From CBDDFQ01 sp965227035 (GTDB lineage Bacteria; Pseudomonadota; Gammaproteobacteria; Burkholderiales; Burkholderiaceae_C), in contig OZ245724.1 in assembly GCA_965227035.1 (NCBI GenBank), positions 1,860,001-1,924,000 on the forward strand: a DNA stretch of 64,000 nucleotides. Direction: 5' to 3'. The notes below the pieces were generated by a model. That model did not search any database and was not told where the DNA came from. It worked only from the letters and a program-made list of their open reading frames with translations. Position 1 is the first letter of the stretch; every line of letters begins with the position of its first letter. A program made the translations under genes and the position numbers. Below are positions 15,582 to 24,230 of the stretch, in pieces.

Positions 15582-17950
15582 GCTGCGGTTGCCACTTTTT
15601 TGGCGGCACCCTTTTTCGCAGCATTCAATGCGTGCCAGACCTTGGAAGGCAAGGCCGGCATGTCGATATGGTCGACACCGAACGGGCGAAGCGCATTCAT
15701 CACTGCATTCATGACTGCGGTGGGTGCCGCGATGGTGCCGGCTTCGCCAACCGCTTTCACGCCGAGCGGATTCGTCTTGCAGGTGAACTCGACCAGCTTC
15801 AAGTTGTACGAAGGCACGTCGTCTGCGCGGGGCATGCCGTAGTCCATGAAGCTGCCGCTCAGAAGCTGTCCGCTTTCGCGGTCGTAGACCACGTGCTCCA
15901 GTAATGCTTGTCCGATTCCCTGCGCAACGCCGCCCTGAATCTGCCCTTCGCAAATCATCGGGTTGAGGATTCGACCGACGTCGTCGACTGCGTTGTATCG
16001 ATCGACACGAACCGAGCCTGTTTGCGGATCGATTTCGACTTCGCAGAAATGGCAGCCGCTCGGGAAGTTCGGCGGTTCCGTGTTCCAGGTGCCGCTCGCT
16101 TCGAGGCCGACACCCAACGCAGACATCGGCCCTGCCTTGATGAAGAAGTTCTTCGCCACCTCGGGCAGCGCAAGTGTTTTGCCGTCCAGATCGCTCGTGA
16201 AAACGCCCTTGTCGAACTTCAGTTGTTCTGCCGTGCATCCCAACAATTTCGCAGCGACCGGACTCACCTTCTCGACGATACGATCGCATGCAATACGCAA
16301 GGCATTGCCGCCGATCATCGATGAGCGCGCAGCGTACGTGCCACGCCCGAAAGGCACCTTGTCGGTATCGCCCTGCAGGTATCGAACAGCATTGAAAGGA
16401 ACGCCTAACCATTCCGAGACGAGTTGAGCGAACACGGTGGCGTGTCCCTGTCCATGGGAATGAGTACCGGCCAGAATCGTCACGCCCCCGGTGGCGTCGA
16501 ATCGAACGCTCATCTGGTCGTTGAAGATGCCGCCCTGCTCGATGAAAAACGCAATGCCTTTGCCACGAAGCAAACCTTTGCTAGTGGAAACGCTCTTGCG
16601 TGCCTCGAAGCCGTCGGCGTCGGAAAAGCGCAGGCAGTTCTCGAGAATGTCGGGAAAGTCGCCACTGTCGTACACGAAACCGGTTTGAGTTGCGTACGGC
16701 AGCTGGTCGGGTTTGATCAGGTTGCGGCGGCGAAGATCGACCGAATCGATGCCCAGCTCCATGGCCGCTTTTTCGATGAGTGCTTCGCACACGTAAGTAG
16801 CTTCCGGACGACCAGCACCGCGATAAGGGCCTGTGGGCGATGTGTTCGTGAATATGCCGAAGTTGATCGCGAAGAAGGCGGGCACGTCGTACACGCCCGG
16901 TATGAATCGCAGCGCGAACGCAAGCGGGGCAACTGCCGCCGATGCGACGTACGCGCCGAATGCGTGCATCGAGCGGGCTCGCATCGCGAGGATCTTTCCT
17001 TGCGCATCGAGTGCCATCTCGCCGGTCACCACCTGATCGCGTCCGTGGTTGTCGCCCAGAATGCTTTCGCTTCGCGTCGGAATCCATTTCACCGGCCGAC
17101 CGCATCGACGCGATGCCAGCAGCACCAGGCCATCGTCGGGATACGCATCGGCCTTCATGCCGAATCCGCCGCCCACATCCGGCGAGATCACGCGCATTTT
17201 CGTTTCGGGAATTCCGAACACCGAAGCGCAAAGCATCTGCCTTGCACCGTGAGGATTCTGCGAACTGGTGTGCAGCGTGTAGCTGCTGTCCGACTCGTGA
17301 TATTCGCCGATGGCTCCGCGCGGCTCGATCGAGTTCGCGGAAAGACGGTTGTTTTCGATTCGAATCGTGGTGACGTGAGCGGCGGCCTCGAACGCCGCGT
17401 TTGCTTTCGCTTCGTCGCCGAATGCCACCACGCAGCATTTGTTGCCCGGAGCGCCTTCCCAGATTTGAGGCGCGCCCTCGGCAACCGCATCTTCGAGCGA
17501 AGTGACCGAAGGCAGGGGTTCGTATTCGACATCGATCAGCTCGATCGCGTCGCGCGCCAAAGCCGCAGTTTCGGCCACCAGGAACGCGACACGATCTCCC
17601 ACGCAGCGAACGTTGTCGGTGACGAGCAAAGGGCGCGAAGTACGGTAGCCCTTCGGACCGCCCATGTCTTCGGGCATGAAGAGAGGCGGCAAGCCACCGA
17701 GCTTCTCGGCAAGAATGTCTGCACCGGTCAGCACGCACAGCACGCCCGGCGCAAGCAGCGCACGGCTGGTGTCGATCGAGACGATTTTTGCGTGAGCGTA
17801 GGGTGACATCAAGGTCACGCCATGAACCATTCGCGGCAGCTCGATGTCGTCGATGTATTGGCCGCGTCCAGTGAGAAATCGCATGTCCTCCACCCGAAGG
17901 GCCGACTCGCCGATCCCGGTTGCTGCGATGTTTTCTACTGTGGTCGTCAA
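15578..17950 (-). CDS. Molybdenum hydroxylase large subunit (form II CoxL/XdhB-like)
   Basis: A 790-residue molybdopterin subunit. N-terminal hammerhead domain (GESALRVEDMRFLTGRGQY, ALLAPGVLCVLTGAD), MPT domains with SPDVGGGFGMKA, the active-site loop PYRGAGRPEA, HSHGQGHATVFAQ, and the catalytic Glu in VGEAGTIAAP. The loop reads PYRGAGR rather than the AYRCSFR of true CO dehydrogenase, so this is a form II enzyme that more likely hydroxylates an aromatic or N-heterocyclic carbon or an aldehyde. The TTG at 17950 is chosen as start because AAGGAG lies six bases upstream; the GTG at 17983 lacks a ribosome site. First gene of the nine-gene operon. Confidence 0.92.
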   Translation of the reverse strand: MTTTVENIAATGIGESALRVEDMRFLTGRGQYIDDIELPRMVHGVTLMSPYAHAKIVSIDTSRALLAPGVLCVLTGADILAEKLGGLPPLFMPEDMGGPKGYRTSRPLLVTDNVRCVGDRVAFLVAETAALARDAIELIDVEYEPLPSVTSLEDAVAEGAPQIWEGAPGNKCCVVAFGDEAKANAAFEAAAHVTTIRIENNRLSANSIEPRGAIGEYHESDSSYTLHTSSQNPHGARQMLCASVFGIPETKMRVISPDVGGGFGMKADAYPDDGLVLLASRRCGRPVKWIPTRSESILGDNHGRDQVVTGEMALDAQGKILAMRARSMHAFGAYVASAAVAPLAFALRFIPGVYDVPAFFAINFGIFTNTSPTGPYRGAGRPEATYVCEALIEKAAMELGIDSVDLRRRNLIKPDQLPYATQTGFVYDSGDFPDILENCLRFSDADGFEARKSVSTSKGLLRGKGIAFFIEQGGIFNDQMSVRFDATGGVTILAGTHSHGQGHATVFAQLVSEWLGVPFNAVRYLQGDTDKVPFGRGTYAARSSMIGGNALRIACDRIVEKVSPVAAKLLGCTAEQLKFDKGVFTSDLDGKTLALPEVAKNFFIKAGPMSALGVGLEASGTWNTEPPNFPSGCHFCEVEIDPQTGSVRVDRYNAVDDVGRILNPMICEGQIQGGVAQGIGQALLEHVVYDRESGQLLSGSFMDYGMPRADDVPSYNLKLVEFTCKTNPLGVKAVGEAGTIAAPTAVMNAVMNALRPFGVDHIDMPALPSKVWHALNAAKKGAAKKVATAA

Positions 17951-18313
17951 ACTTGTCTCCTTGCGTTCTTGTGGCCGGATCACCTGATGGATTCACCTCG
18001 TAGATGTCGGACCGCTCGATGTCGGAAATAGTAAAGACGAAGGTGGAAACTTGTTGCTCCAGAACAGTCACGGAAATTGACTGCGCATGCACCCCGTCTA
18101 GCGTTAACCCTAAGCCCATGCGAAGCGGGTATGAACCGCGCAAGAAGCGGGTGGTTCGGCCAAGAAAAAGCATGGTTCGCGCGACTTGACTAGGCATGCG
18201 TCTGCTTTTGCCTGTCGCGGCTTTAGCGCTGGCTTTTGCGCGCTTCTCATTGACCCTCAATGGACCCGCGGCTAACCTCGCGCCGCTTGCAAAACCAAAC
18301 GGGTCATCTATTC
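17951..18313. other. Divergent intergenic region between the Mo-hydroxylase operon and the coxG-like gene
   Basis: This stretch of about 360 bases has no convincing gene. It must contain the promoter of the minus-strand operon and that of the coxG-like gene. Two pairs of direct repeats are visible: GATGTCGGA twice near 18004-18036, and GAAGCGGGT twice near 18121-18153. Either could be an operator for the AraC-type regulator encoded at 18808, but no experiment or second site supports this. Confidence 0.5.
18250..18278 (+). promoter_or_regulatory. Candidate sigma-70 promoter of the coxG-like gene
   Basis: TTGACC (18250-18255) and TAACCT (18273-18278) are separated by 17 bases. The -35 box matches five of six consensus positions, the -10 box only three. 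The predicted start leaves about 28 bases before the ATG at 18314. The match is suggestive only. Confidence 0.3.
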
Positions 18314-18799
18314 ATGCAAATTTCCAACCAGCAAACATTACCGACGTCGCAGGCCAACGCCTGGGCCGCACTGAACGATCTCGAAGTCCTTAAGGCCTGC
18401 ATCCCGGGCTGCGATTCGCTGCTGGAAACCGAGCCTGGCAAATACGAGGTGGGCATTACTGCAGCGGTTGGCCCGGTGAAGGCAAAGTTCAAGGGCAAGC
18501 TGAGCCTGGCCGATGTGACTCCACCGCAGTCGTACACGATTAATTTCGAGGGCCAGGGCGGAGTCGCCGGGCACGGCAAGGGATCGGCCCAGGTGACGCT
18601 GGAATCGATAGCGCCCGACGAGACTGTGTTGCACTACAAAGCAGACGCATCGGTCGGCGGAAAAATTGCACAGATCGGGCAGCGCCTGGTCGACATGGCG
18701 GCGCAAAAAATGGCGTCCGAATTTTTCGCGAACTTCAATCGGGAAATATTGGCGCGTTATCCACTCGAAACCGACTCGTCAACGCAGCAGTCGGCATGA
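18314..18799 (+). CDS. CoxG-like SRPBCC family protein
   Basis: A 161-residue protein of the CO dehydrogenase subunit G family: LPTSQANAWAALNDLEVLKACIPGCDSL at the N-terminus, the strand YEVGITAAVGPVKAKFKGKL and the C-terminal helix GQRLVDMAAQKMASEFF. In carboxidotrophs CoxG recruits CO dehydrogenase to the membrane; in other clusters such proteins accompany form II molybdenum hydroxylases. The ATG at 18314 begins the domain; upstream in-frame codons have no family character. It is divergent from the large subunit, which fits a partner role. It lacks a long C-terminal membrane helix, so membrane anchoring by itself is doubtful. Confidence 0.88.
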   Translation: MQISNQQTLPTSQANAWAALNDLEVLKACIPGCDSLLETEPGKYEVGITAAVGPVKAKFKGKLSLADVTPPQSYTINFEGQGGVAGHGKGSAQVTLESIAPDETVLHYKADASVGGKIAQIGQRLVDMAAQKMASEFFANFNREILARYPLETDSSTQQSA

Positions 18800-18807
18800 C
18801 CTGAAAC

Positions 18808-19815
18808 TCAGTGCGCGAGACCTGCTGCCGACTCGAGCAGCGCCTCTCGTGCGCTCTTGCGAAACTCGCGTGGGCCCAAGCCGAACTCTGCCTTGAATGC
18901 GCGGCTGAAATGGGAGACGTTGCTGAATCCCCAGGTGAACGCAATCTCGCCCACGGTTTTCGATTGCAGGCGCGGTTCGGCCAGATCGCGTTTGCAGAGT
19001 TCGAGTCGCTTGGTCCACACCGATTTCATCAGCGACTGCTCGTCTTCCGAAAACAGCTCGTACACATGACGCGGCGACAGGTTCACGCCGCGTGCAATTG
19101 CGTTCGCATCCATGCTGCTGTCCCAGAGGTTGTCGTTCACGAATCGCGAAATGCGCTGGCGATGCAAGGCCTTGAGTCGGGTGTCCGATCGGTCGTTTAT
19201 TTTTTCCAGACTGCGCATCGCGGGCGCGATCAGGTACGGCAGTGCGTCCGACATGTCGTCTGCGATTGCTTCGGACATCGTGGGCGTCATGGCAAAAAGG
19301 CCGTCGAGGACAGAACGAAGGATGGCGCCAGGGCCCTTGTCGCAGCGTATGGCCAACGCAGTAAGGGAGTCGAACTGCGGCAGCAACTGTCGCAGCGCGC
19401 AAGGCTTGATGTAGACCGAGTGAACATAGATTTCACTGGCCTCGATGTGAAACGGCTTGGACGGATCGATCACGAAAATATCGCCCGCCTCCACCCGGCT
19501 TTCGCGACCGCCTTGCGATACAAGCGCCACACCCTGCTTGTGCAATGAAACCAGCAAGCGCGATTCGGGCGAGTTCGAATTGCGGGTCGACGCGGTGGAA
19601 TGCGGAGAGAAACGGATGGCGGCAAATCTGAGATTGCGACCGAAATAACCCGACACCTGCGCATTGAGCGGTTTTTCTTCATGGCTGCGAACCGCCAGAC
19701 CCACAGAAAACAAAGACTGCATTTCACGCTGGAACAGCTGCGCCTTCATCGGCTCAGGAGTCGAGTCGGTCGAGAAATGGCGGTTGGTGCCAGCATCGCT
19801 AGTGGGTGTCAGCAT
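18808..19815 (-). CDS. AraC-family transcriptional regulator
   Basis: A 335-residue regulator. The N-terminal cupin-like effector domain (about 45-200) has RLLVSLHKQGVALVSQGGRESRVEAGD, as in the FeaR/NphR-type AraC_binding_2 group that responds to aromatic amines and acids. The C-terminal double helix-turn-helix (about 225-325) contains MDANAIARGVNLSPRHVYELF and GEIAFTWGFSNVSHFSRAFKAEFGLGPREFR. It converges on the coxG-like gene with an eight-base gap. It lies between the molybdenum-hydroxylase operon and the extradiol-dioxygenase operon and is the natural candidate regulator for one or both. Confidence 0.92.
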   Translation of the reverse strand: MLTPTSDAGTNRHFSTDSTPEPMKAQLFQREMQSLFSVGLAVRSHEEKPLNAQVSGYFGRNLRFAAIRFSPHSTASTRNSNSPESRLLVSLHKQGVALVSQGGRESRVEAGDIFVIDPSKPFHIEASEIYVHSVYIKPCALRQLLPQFDSLTALAIRCDKGPGAILRSVLDGLFAMTPTMSEAIADDMSDALPYLIAPAMRSLEKINDRSDTRLKALHRQRISRFVNDNLWDSSMDANAIARGVNLSPRHVYELFSEDEQSLMKSVWTKRLELCKRDLAEPRLQSKTVGEIAFTWGFSNVSHFSRAFKAEFGLGPREFRKSAREALLESAAGLAH

Positions 19816-19960
19816 GTTCGTCTCCGGGAAATACCGTTAGCAGGCGACCTGGGAGCCGCCGATTCCCCCGGAATATATAGGCTGAACGCCGTTTGCAGTA
19901 GCGTCGTTTTCCCCATGTTCAATGCGGATTCGCCTACTGCCCTACGCACATAGGAGTTGC

Positions 19961-20935
19961 TCAATCTTCGGCAGTGAAGCCCGACGCTTTCACGACCGGC
20001 CCCCACTTCGCCAGATCTGCTCTGAGAATCGCGGCCTGCTCCGCCGGTGTCTTGTAGGCGACTTCAACGCCCATCTTTTCGAATGCCTCCACGACTTCGG
20101 GAAGGCGCATGACCTCACCGATGGCGGTGCCCAGCCGCGCGACGATTGCCGCAGGAGTCTTCGACGACACGTAGACGCCCAAGCGGGTTTCGGCCTGCAC
20201 TGCGGGCAATCCGGCTTCCACGAAGTTCGGCACATCGGGCAGAAAACGCGAGCGGGAGGCGCCGCTGGTGGCGATCACTCGGATGCGGCCGGTGCTGGCG
20301 TATGGCAGCACTTCGCTTACCGGGTTGAAGCTGATCGCGATCTGTCCGCCGACCAGGTCTTGCATCGCAGGTGCACCGCCCTTGTAGGGCACATGAGTCA
20401 GATCGAGGCCAGAGGCTTTAGCAAACATCACGCCGACGAAATGCGGCGTGGCACCAGCACCTGTCGACGCGAACGATGCGAGCTTGGGATTGGCCTTGCA
20501 CCATGCGATGAAGTCGCTCATGGTTTTCACGGACTCGGGCACCAGTTTGCCCACGCTCATCGCAATCGCGCTGATGCCGCACTGACCTGCTGGCGTGAAG
20601 TCGGCAAGCGGGTCGTAGTTGAGCTTTTTGTAGCTATGCGGATAGACGGTCAACGGAAAGTCGGGCGAAAAAAGTGCGGTGGATCCGTCTGCCGGCGCGT
20701 TCTTGATGAATTCGACCGCGATGCGAGCAGCCGCACCGGGCTTGTTGTCGACGATCATGGCCGGCTCGTAGCGGCCCCGTAGTTTCTCGGCCAGAAGTCG
20801 CGCCGCAATATCGGTCGCGCCACCTGCAGGAAATCCGACCACCATTCGTCCGCTGGATTGTGCGAACGCAATTGGAGTGGATGCACCGGCAGCGCAGGCG
20901 ACTGCGCTTGCAACGAGGGATCGTCGAGAAATCAT
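19961..20935 (-). CDS. Bug/TctC-family periplasmic solute-binding protein
   Basis: A 324-residue Bug protein. The N-terminus MISRRSLVASAVACAAGAS carries a twin-arginine-like pair before the hydrophobic core, so export by Tat is possible; cleavage is near AFAQ. The signature reads MVVGFPAGGATDIAARLLAEKL and MIVDNKPGAAARIAVEF, with the GGATD carboxylate loop intact, and VPNFVEAGLPAVQ later. The ATG at 20935 has AGGAGA eight bases upstream. It is the final gene of the five-gene dioxygenase/hydrolase operon, so its ligand is likely the substrate of that pathway. Confidence 0.92.
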   Translation of the reverse strand: MISRRSLVASAVACAAGASTPIAFAQSSGRMVVGFPAGGATDIAARLLAEKLRGRYEPAMIVDNKPGAAARIAVEFIKNAPADGSTALFSPDFPLTVYPHSYKKLNYDPLADFTPAGQCGISAIAMSVGKLVPESVKTMSDFIAWCKANPKLASFASTGAGATPHFVGVMFAKASGLDLTHVPYKGGAPAMQDLVGGQIAISFNPVSEVLPYASTGRIRVIATSGASRSRFLPDVPNFVEAGLPAVQAETRLGVYVSSKTPAAIVARLGTAIGEVMRLPEVVEAFEKMGVEVAYKTPAEQAAILRADLAKWGPVVKASGFTAED

Positions 20936-20955
20936 GAGCGTTGTCTCCTGTCGTT

Positions 20956-21765
20956 CTAATGTTGTGTCGCGTGCTCTACCGCCACCGACAGCAGAAACTC
21001 GCCTACGACTTCCGTGAACGCCACCGGCTGTTCGACGTTGCCGATGTGCGCCGCATTCGCGAGCACCGCGAACTTCGCACCGCGAATCTGCTTGGCAATC
21101 GCCTCTGCAGCCACAGGCGGTACAGCCGAATCTTCGGCGCCTGCGACCACGAGAGTCGGCGCCTCGATACGGTGCAACTTGTCCAGATGATCGAGTTTTT
21201 GAATCGCGCCGACCGCCGCTGCATAACCCTGCGTGCTCGTGCTGGCGATCATGTCTGCGATGCATGCCATCGTTAGGGGCGATGCGGATACGAAATCGCG
21301 AGTGAACCATCGCTCTATCGTCGGTGCGATCTGAGATTCGATGCCGCCTACTTCGAGTTGCTCCAGACGGCGGTGCCAAATTTCCTTGACTGCCGGCAGC
21401 GTTTGCGCGCCGGTGTGCGCCAGCACAAGAGACGCCACACGTTCGGGGTGGTTCAAGGCGATAGCCTGCGCGACCATGCCGCCCAGCGAGAGTCCTACTA
21501 ATGCGGCGCGGTCGATCTTCAACTCGTCGAGCACTTCGATGACTCGTTCGGCGTAGTCTGCGAAGTCTGCCGAGTCATCGGGCGCGGATTTTCCGTGACC
21601 GGGCAAATCGATACACACGACTCGAAAGCTGTCGGCCCATACCGCTATTTGCGGCAACCAGAGCTTGCTGTTGGTCGCGATCGAATGAAGCAGCACGACG
21701 ACCGACCCATCGGCCCGACCATGCTGCGTGTATGCGCAGTGGGCGCTGTGAGCGGCCGACTTCAC
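20956..21765 (-). CDS. Alpha/beta hydrolase, 3-oxoadipate enol-lactonase-like
   Basis: A 269-residue alpha/beta hydrolase: oxyanion strand VVLLHSIATNSKLW, nucleophile elbow GLSLGGMVAQ, acid in VAGAEDSAVPP and His in NAAHIGNVEQP. This pattern matches PcaD-type enol-lactonases and related ring-fission hydrolases. The GTG at 21765 overlaps the dioxygenase stop by four bases (GTGA) and is favoured; a TTG at 21783 would add six residues. Sitting next to an extradiol dioxygenase, it probably hydrolyses a ring-cleavage product or its lactone. The exact reaction cannot be assigned. Confidence 0.88.
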   Translation of the reverse strand: MKSAAHSAHCAYTQHGRADGSVVVLLHSIATNSKLWLPQIAVWADSFRVVCIDLPGHGKSAPDDSADFADYAERVIEVLDELKIDRAALVGLSLGGMVAQAIALNHPERVASLVLAHTGAQTLPAVKEIWHRRLEQLEVGGIESQIAPTIERWFTRDFVSASPLTMACIADMIASTSTQGYAAAVGAIQKLDHLDKLHRIEAPTLVVAGAEDSAVPPVAAEAIAKQIRGAKFAVLANAAHIGNVEQPVAFTEVVGEFLLSVAVEHATQH

Positions 21766-22592
21766 GACTTGCTCACTGCCCAATGGCCCAAGCCGATGCC
21801 GGTGTACCAGCGATTCACCGCTTTGTAATATCGCTGCACGAAAGGCGCTCCACCTGCTGCGCCATGTGCAAGCAGCCAGGTGCGGATCTCCTCGGCGCCG
21901 TTGCCGGCTTCATGCACATGGTCCGTAGAAAACCGGACCAGCTCATCGTCTTGTCCGGAAGAAAGAAGCCGCAGAAACTCTTCGTCGAATTCTTCGTTGA
22001 CCATGCCCATGCGAGGCGTTGCGATGTCATGGCTGATGCCGCCGGTGGCGAGGATCGCGATACGCCCGGCACCCGGGTAGGCGCGCAAGGCGTCGCCCAG
22101 GAAGCGTCCCCATTGCAGAGACCTTTTCATGGTGGGCATCGGAGGTTGCACGCAATTCACCAGGATCGGGACGATGCGCGTGCCGATAGCGGCTTTGGCC
22201 AGATGCAACGGAGTCAGGATGCCGTGGTCGAGGACCAGTTCCATAGACACGGAAGGATCGAACCCTGCGGCGAAAGCCTCGCGCACAAGGTACGCGCCCA
22301 ACTCCGCATCGCCGGTCAAATTATGTTTGTCTACCTTGAGCCAATGCTCGACAGGCGCCTTGTAGCTGTTAGCGGCGCCAATGCAAAACGCTGGCAGGTT
22401 GTCGAGAAAGAAGTTGTGCAGATGGTCGTCAGATATAACCACCACGGTATCGGCTTTGCAGCTCTTGATGTCCTCGCCCATGGCCACGAAGGCATCGAAT
22501 ATTTCGTTGCGATCGGCATCCGGAATTGCGTCCGGAAAATTCAGCATGACTGGCGTGTGGCTCGCCGCGAAAATTCCCACGATTTCAGCCAT
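21762..22592 (-). CDS. LigB-type class III extradiol dioxygenase (catalytic subunit)
   Basis: A 276-residue catalytic subunit of the LigB superfamily. His12 (FAASHTPV) and a His in SDDHLHNFF (57 or 59) match the Fe(II) ligands of LigB (His12, His61), LDHG (about 123) and GGISHD (His189) match its second-sphere histidines, and an acidic residue in HVHEAGNGAEE (about 229-236) is the likely third ligand. It should cleave a catecholic or dihydroxy-heteroaromatic ring next to two hydroxyls. The ATG at 22592 overlaps the LigA-like gene by eight bases. Downstream is a ring-fission-type hydrolase. Substrate unknown. Confidence 0.9.
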   Translation of the reverse strand: MAEIVGIFAASHTPVMLNFPDAIPDADRNEIFDAFVAMGEDIKSCKADTVVVISDDHLHNFFLDNLPAFCIGAANSYKAPVEHWLKVDKHNLTGDAELGAYLVREAFAAGFDPSVSMELVLDHGILTPLHLAKAAIGTRIVPILVNCVQPPMPTMKRSLQWGRFLGDALRAYPGAGRIAILATGGISHDIATPRMGMVNEEFDEEFLRLLSSGQDDELVRFSTDHVHEAGNGAEEIRTWLLAHGAAGGAPFVQRYYKAVNRWYTGIGLGHWAVSKS

Positions 22593-22854
22593 GCGATACC
22601 TTCTTGAGCGATTGAACGAACACGTCTTCCGGAATGCGCAGTCCAAGGCAATGCGCTCGCAGCAAATAGGGATTCACACCCGCCATGTACATCGCACCGA
22701 TGTCGTTGTCGCGAATGGCGCCCTTCAGGCTGTCGTCGAGCGGAATGTCTTTCATGTAATCGTCGGGGCTGGCCTTGTATTGTTCGAGATGGCTAGGCTT
22801 GTGATGCACATCGAACAACACGCGGTTCATCCAGTAAGCGTCGGGCGTGGGCAT
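22585..22854 (-). CDS. LigA-like extradiol dioxygenase small subunit
   Basis: An 89-residue all-helical protein resembling the alpha subunit (LigA) of protocatechuate 4,5-dioxygenase: YWMNRVLFDVHHKPSHLEQYKASPDDYM, then a helix DSLKGAIRDNDIGAMYMAGVNPYLL. LigA caps the active site of LigB in the heterotetramer. It is shorter than classical LigA (about 139 residues), being the core only. The ATG at 22854 is the first good start; a TTG overlapping the hydrolase stop would add nine residues. It overlaps the LigB-like gene, so the two are made in equal amounts. Confidence 0.85.
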   Translation of the reverse strand: MPTPDAYWMNRVLFDVHHKPSHLEQYKASPDDYMKDIPLDDSLKGAIRDNDIGAMYMAGVNPYLLRAHCLGLRIPEDVFVQSLKKVSHG

Positions 22855-22877
22855 GTCCTGCCGCCAGTTGCTCCCGC

Positions 22878-24032
22878 TCAAAACCGACTCCCCTTGGTTT
22901 GCACGACCACCCAGTCGACGATCGTCGGCAGGGTTTTGGGGGTCAGTCCCATGTGGCCGCCGGGAAACATGCGAACCGACTTCGGCGATCCGTATTCGGT
23001 AAGTAGCGAAATATCCGCCACAGGACACTGCTTGTCTTCCTTGCCGTTGACCAGGAGCAAAGGCGCGCAGGGGTTGTCGAGCAGACCTTGATCGAGCAGC
23101 GAAAGTCGCTTGAAGAACGCAACGTATTCCGCGTCGTTGGTCGCGCCGAGCATTCGGCTTCGGGTCTCCACCAACTCCATCAGATAACTGTCGGGGTAGC
23201 GCGACGCCTCGACCCACTCCGGCTGAAACATGTAGTGAGCGCCGCCGCCCCAGTTGACTGCGCAAGCCAATCGATCCGGCACGGTATAAGCGAGCTTGGT
23301 TGCCCAGTACCCACCGAACGAGCGGCCGACGCATCCGACCTTCGCGCCGTCGAGATCGGTTTGTTTCTCAATCCAGTCGAGCGCCGTGATGAACTGACGT
23401 TCTGCATCGGGCACGCCGCGCACAGGCGATTCACCTGTGCCTGCGTTGTCCATGGCAATCGTTGCCACGCCTTGCGCAAGAAACGCATCGCTGGCAGCGG
23501 TGAGTTGCTCCTTGCAGGCATCGACTCCGCCCCACATCAACACGACGCGAGGCCGCGCTACGCCCACCGGCTTGCGTACGAGCAGCGCTACGTAGCTGCC
23601 CTCGCCGTCCTTGCCGTCGAACGGAATTTCCACGCGCGTGATCGGCTCTTTCCAGAACTGACTCGACCTCACGTACGCATTGCGCTCTTCGGTGGCGCAA
23701 CGTTCCTTTGCCGGATGGTTGGGGCACGGGAAGCGTCCCATGAAGTAGAGACCGCTCGCCTTCGTCCAAAGTTTTGCCGCGAGGTTTTTATCGCCCGATG
23801 CTTCGGCGTCCAACGCAAGCTTGCGAACCGCATCGCCGCATTCGCCCCAGTAGCTGCCCCATGCCTGACCGTCGAGGCCCGGCACACCGTCGATGTACGC
23901 AGGACCGTCCTCGCTCGACAACGCGTTCATCGGATGGGTTCGCGTAGAGAGCTTCTGAAGCATCCACGCTTTCGATTCGGCAAGATTCTTCGGCCTTCCG
24001 TTGATCGGCTCGTAGGCTGCGGTCGCGCTCAT
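22878..24032 (-). CDS. Alpha/beta hydrolase, FrsA/DHPON-hydrolase-like
   Basis: A 384-residue hydrolase with a helical N-terminal region (about 1-135) and an alpha/beta domain: nucleophile GRSFGGYW, acid in NGKEDKQCPV, His in PGGHMGL. This architecture is shared with FrsA-like proteins and with 2,6-dihydroxypseudooxynicotine hydrolase, which breaks a C-C bond in nicotine breakdown. The ATG at 24032 has AGGAGA upstream. First gene of the five-gene dioxygenase operon. A C-C or ester/amide hydrolase role in ring degradation fits the neighbours; the similarity to the nicotine enzyme is by architecture, not a proven match. Confidence 0.85.
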   Translation of the reverse strand: MSATAAYEPINGRPKNLAESKAWMLQKLSTRTHPMNALSSEDGPAYIDGVPGLDGQAWGSYWGECGDAVRKLALDAEASGDKNLAAKLWTKASGLYFMGRFPCPNHPAKERCATEERNAYVRSSQFWKEPITRVEIPFDGKDGEGSYVALLVRKPVGVARPRVVLMWGGVDACKEQLTAASDAFLAQGVATIAMDNAGTGESPVRGVPDAERQFITALDWIEKQTDLDGAKVGCVGRSFGGYWATKLAYTVPDRLACAVNWGGGAHYMFQPEWVEASRYPDSYLMELVETRSRMLGATNDAEYVAFFKRLSLLDQGLLDNPCAPLLLVNGKEDKQCPVADISLLTEYGSPKSVRMFPGGHMGLTPKTLPTIVDWVVVQTKGSRF

Positions 24033-24137
24033 CTGGTCTCCTGTATTCGTCGCGCCGGTCGTTCGTGCGACGCGTTGGCGAATGATAGGCAGACAAGCCT
24101 CGCGCAACTTGACCGTACGTGCGCTCGCTTTTGATCG

Positions 24138-24158
24138 TCGCGGCGAACTGTGCCGCGA
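24138..24158. promoter_or_regulatory. Inverted repeat upstream of the FAD monooxygenase
   Basis: TCGCGGC and GCCGCGA form seven-base arms around a seven-base centre. The repeat ends four bases before the -35 box of the candidate promoter at 24163, a usual operator position, and lies between two divergent transcription units. Which regulator would bind it is unknown. Confidence 0.4.
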
Positions 24159-24162
24159 TCCG

Positions 24163-24191
24163 TTGACGTTCTCTTTGCAGGGCGGATTAAT
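24163..24191 (+). promoter_or_regulatory. Candidate sigma-70 promoter of the FAD monooxygenase gene
   Basis: TTGACG (24163-24168), a 17-base spacer and ATTAAT (24186-24191). The -35 box matches five of six positions and the -10 box four of six. A start near 24198 gives a 5' leader of about 33 bases. Confidence 0.4.
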
Positions 24192-24230
24192 ACGCTCTTC
24201 GAAGAAAGATAACGAGAGACGAGACGCTAT

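Noticed and set aside
16424..17806. Plus-strand frame of 460 residues antisense to the molybdenum hydroxylase large subunit
   Set aside because: Low-complexity Arg/His/Val content and no motifs; the minus-strand gene is intact.
15578..17950. Aerobic CO dehydrogenase
   Set aside because: Subunit plan and coxG suggest it, but the active-site loop is PYRGAGR and not AYRCSFR, so CO oxidation is unlikely.
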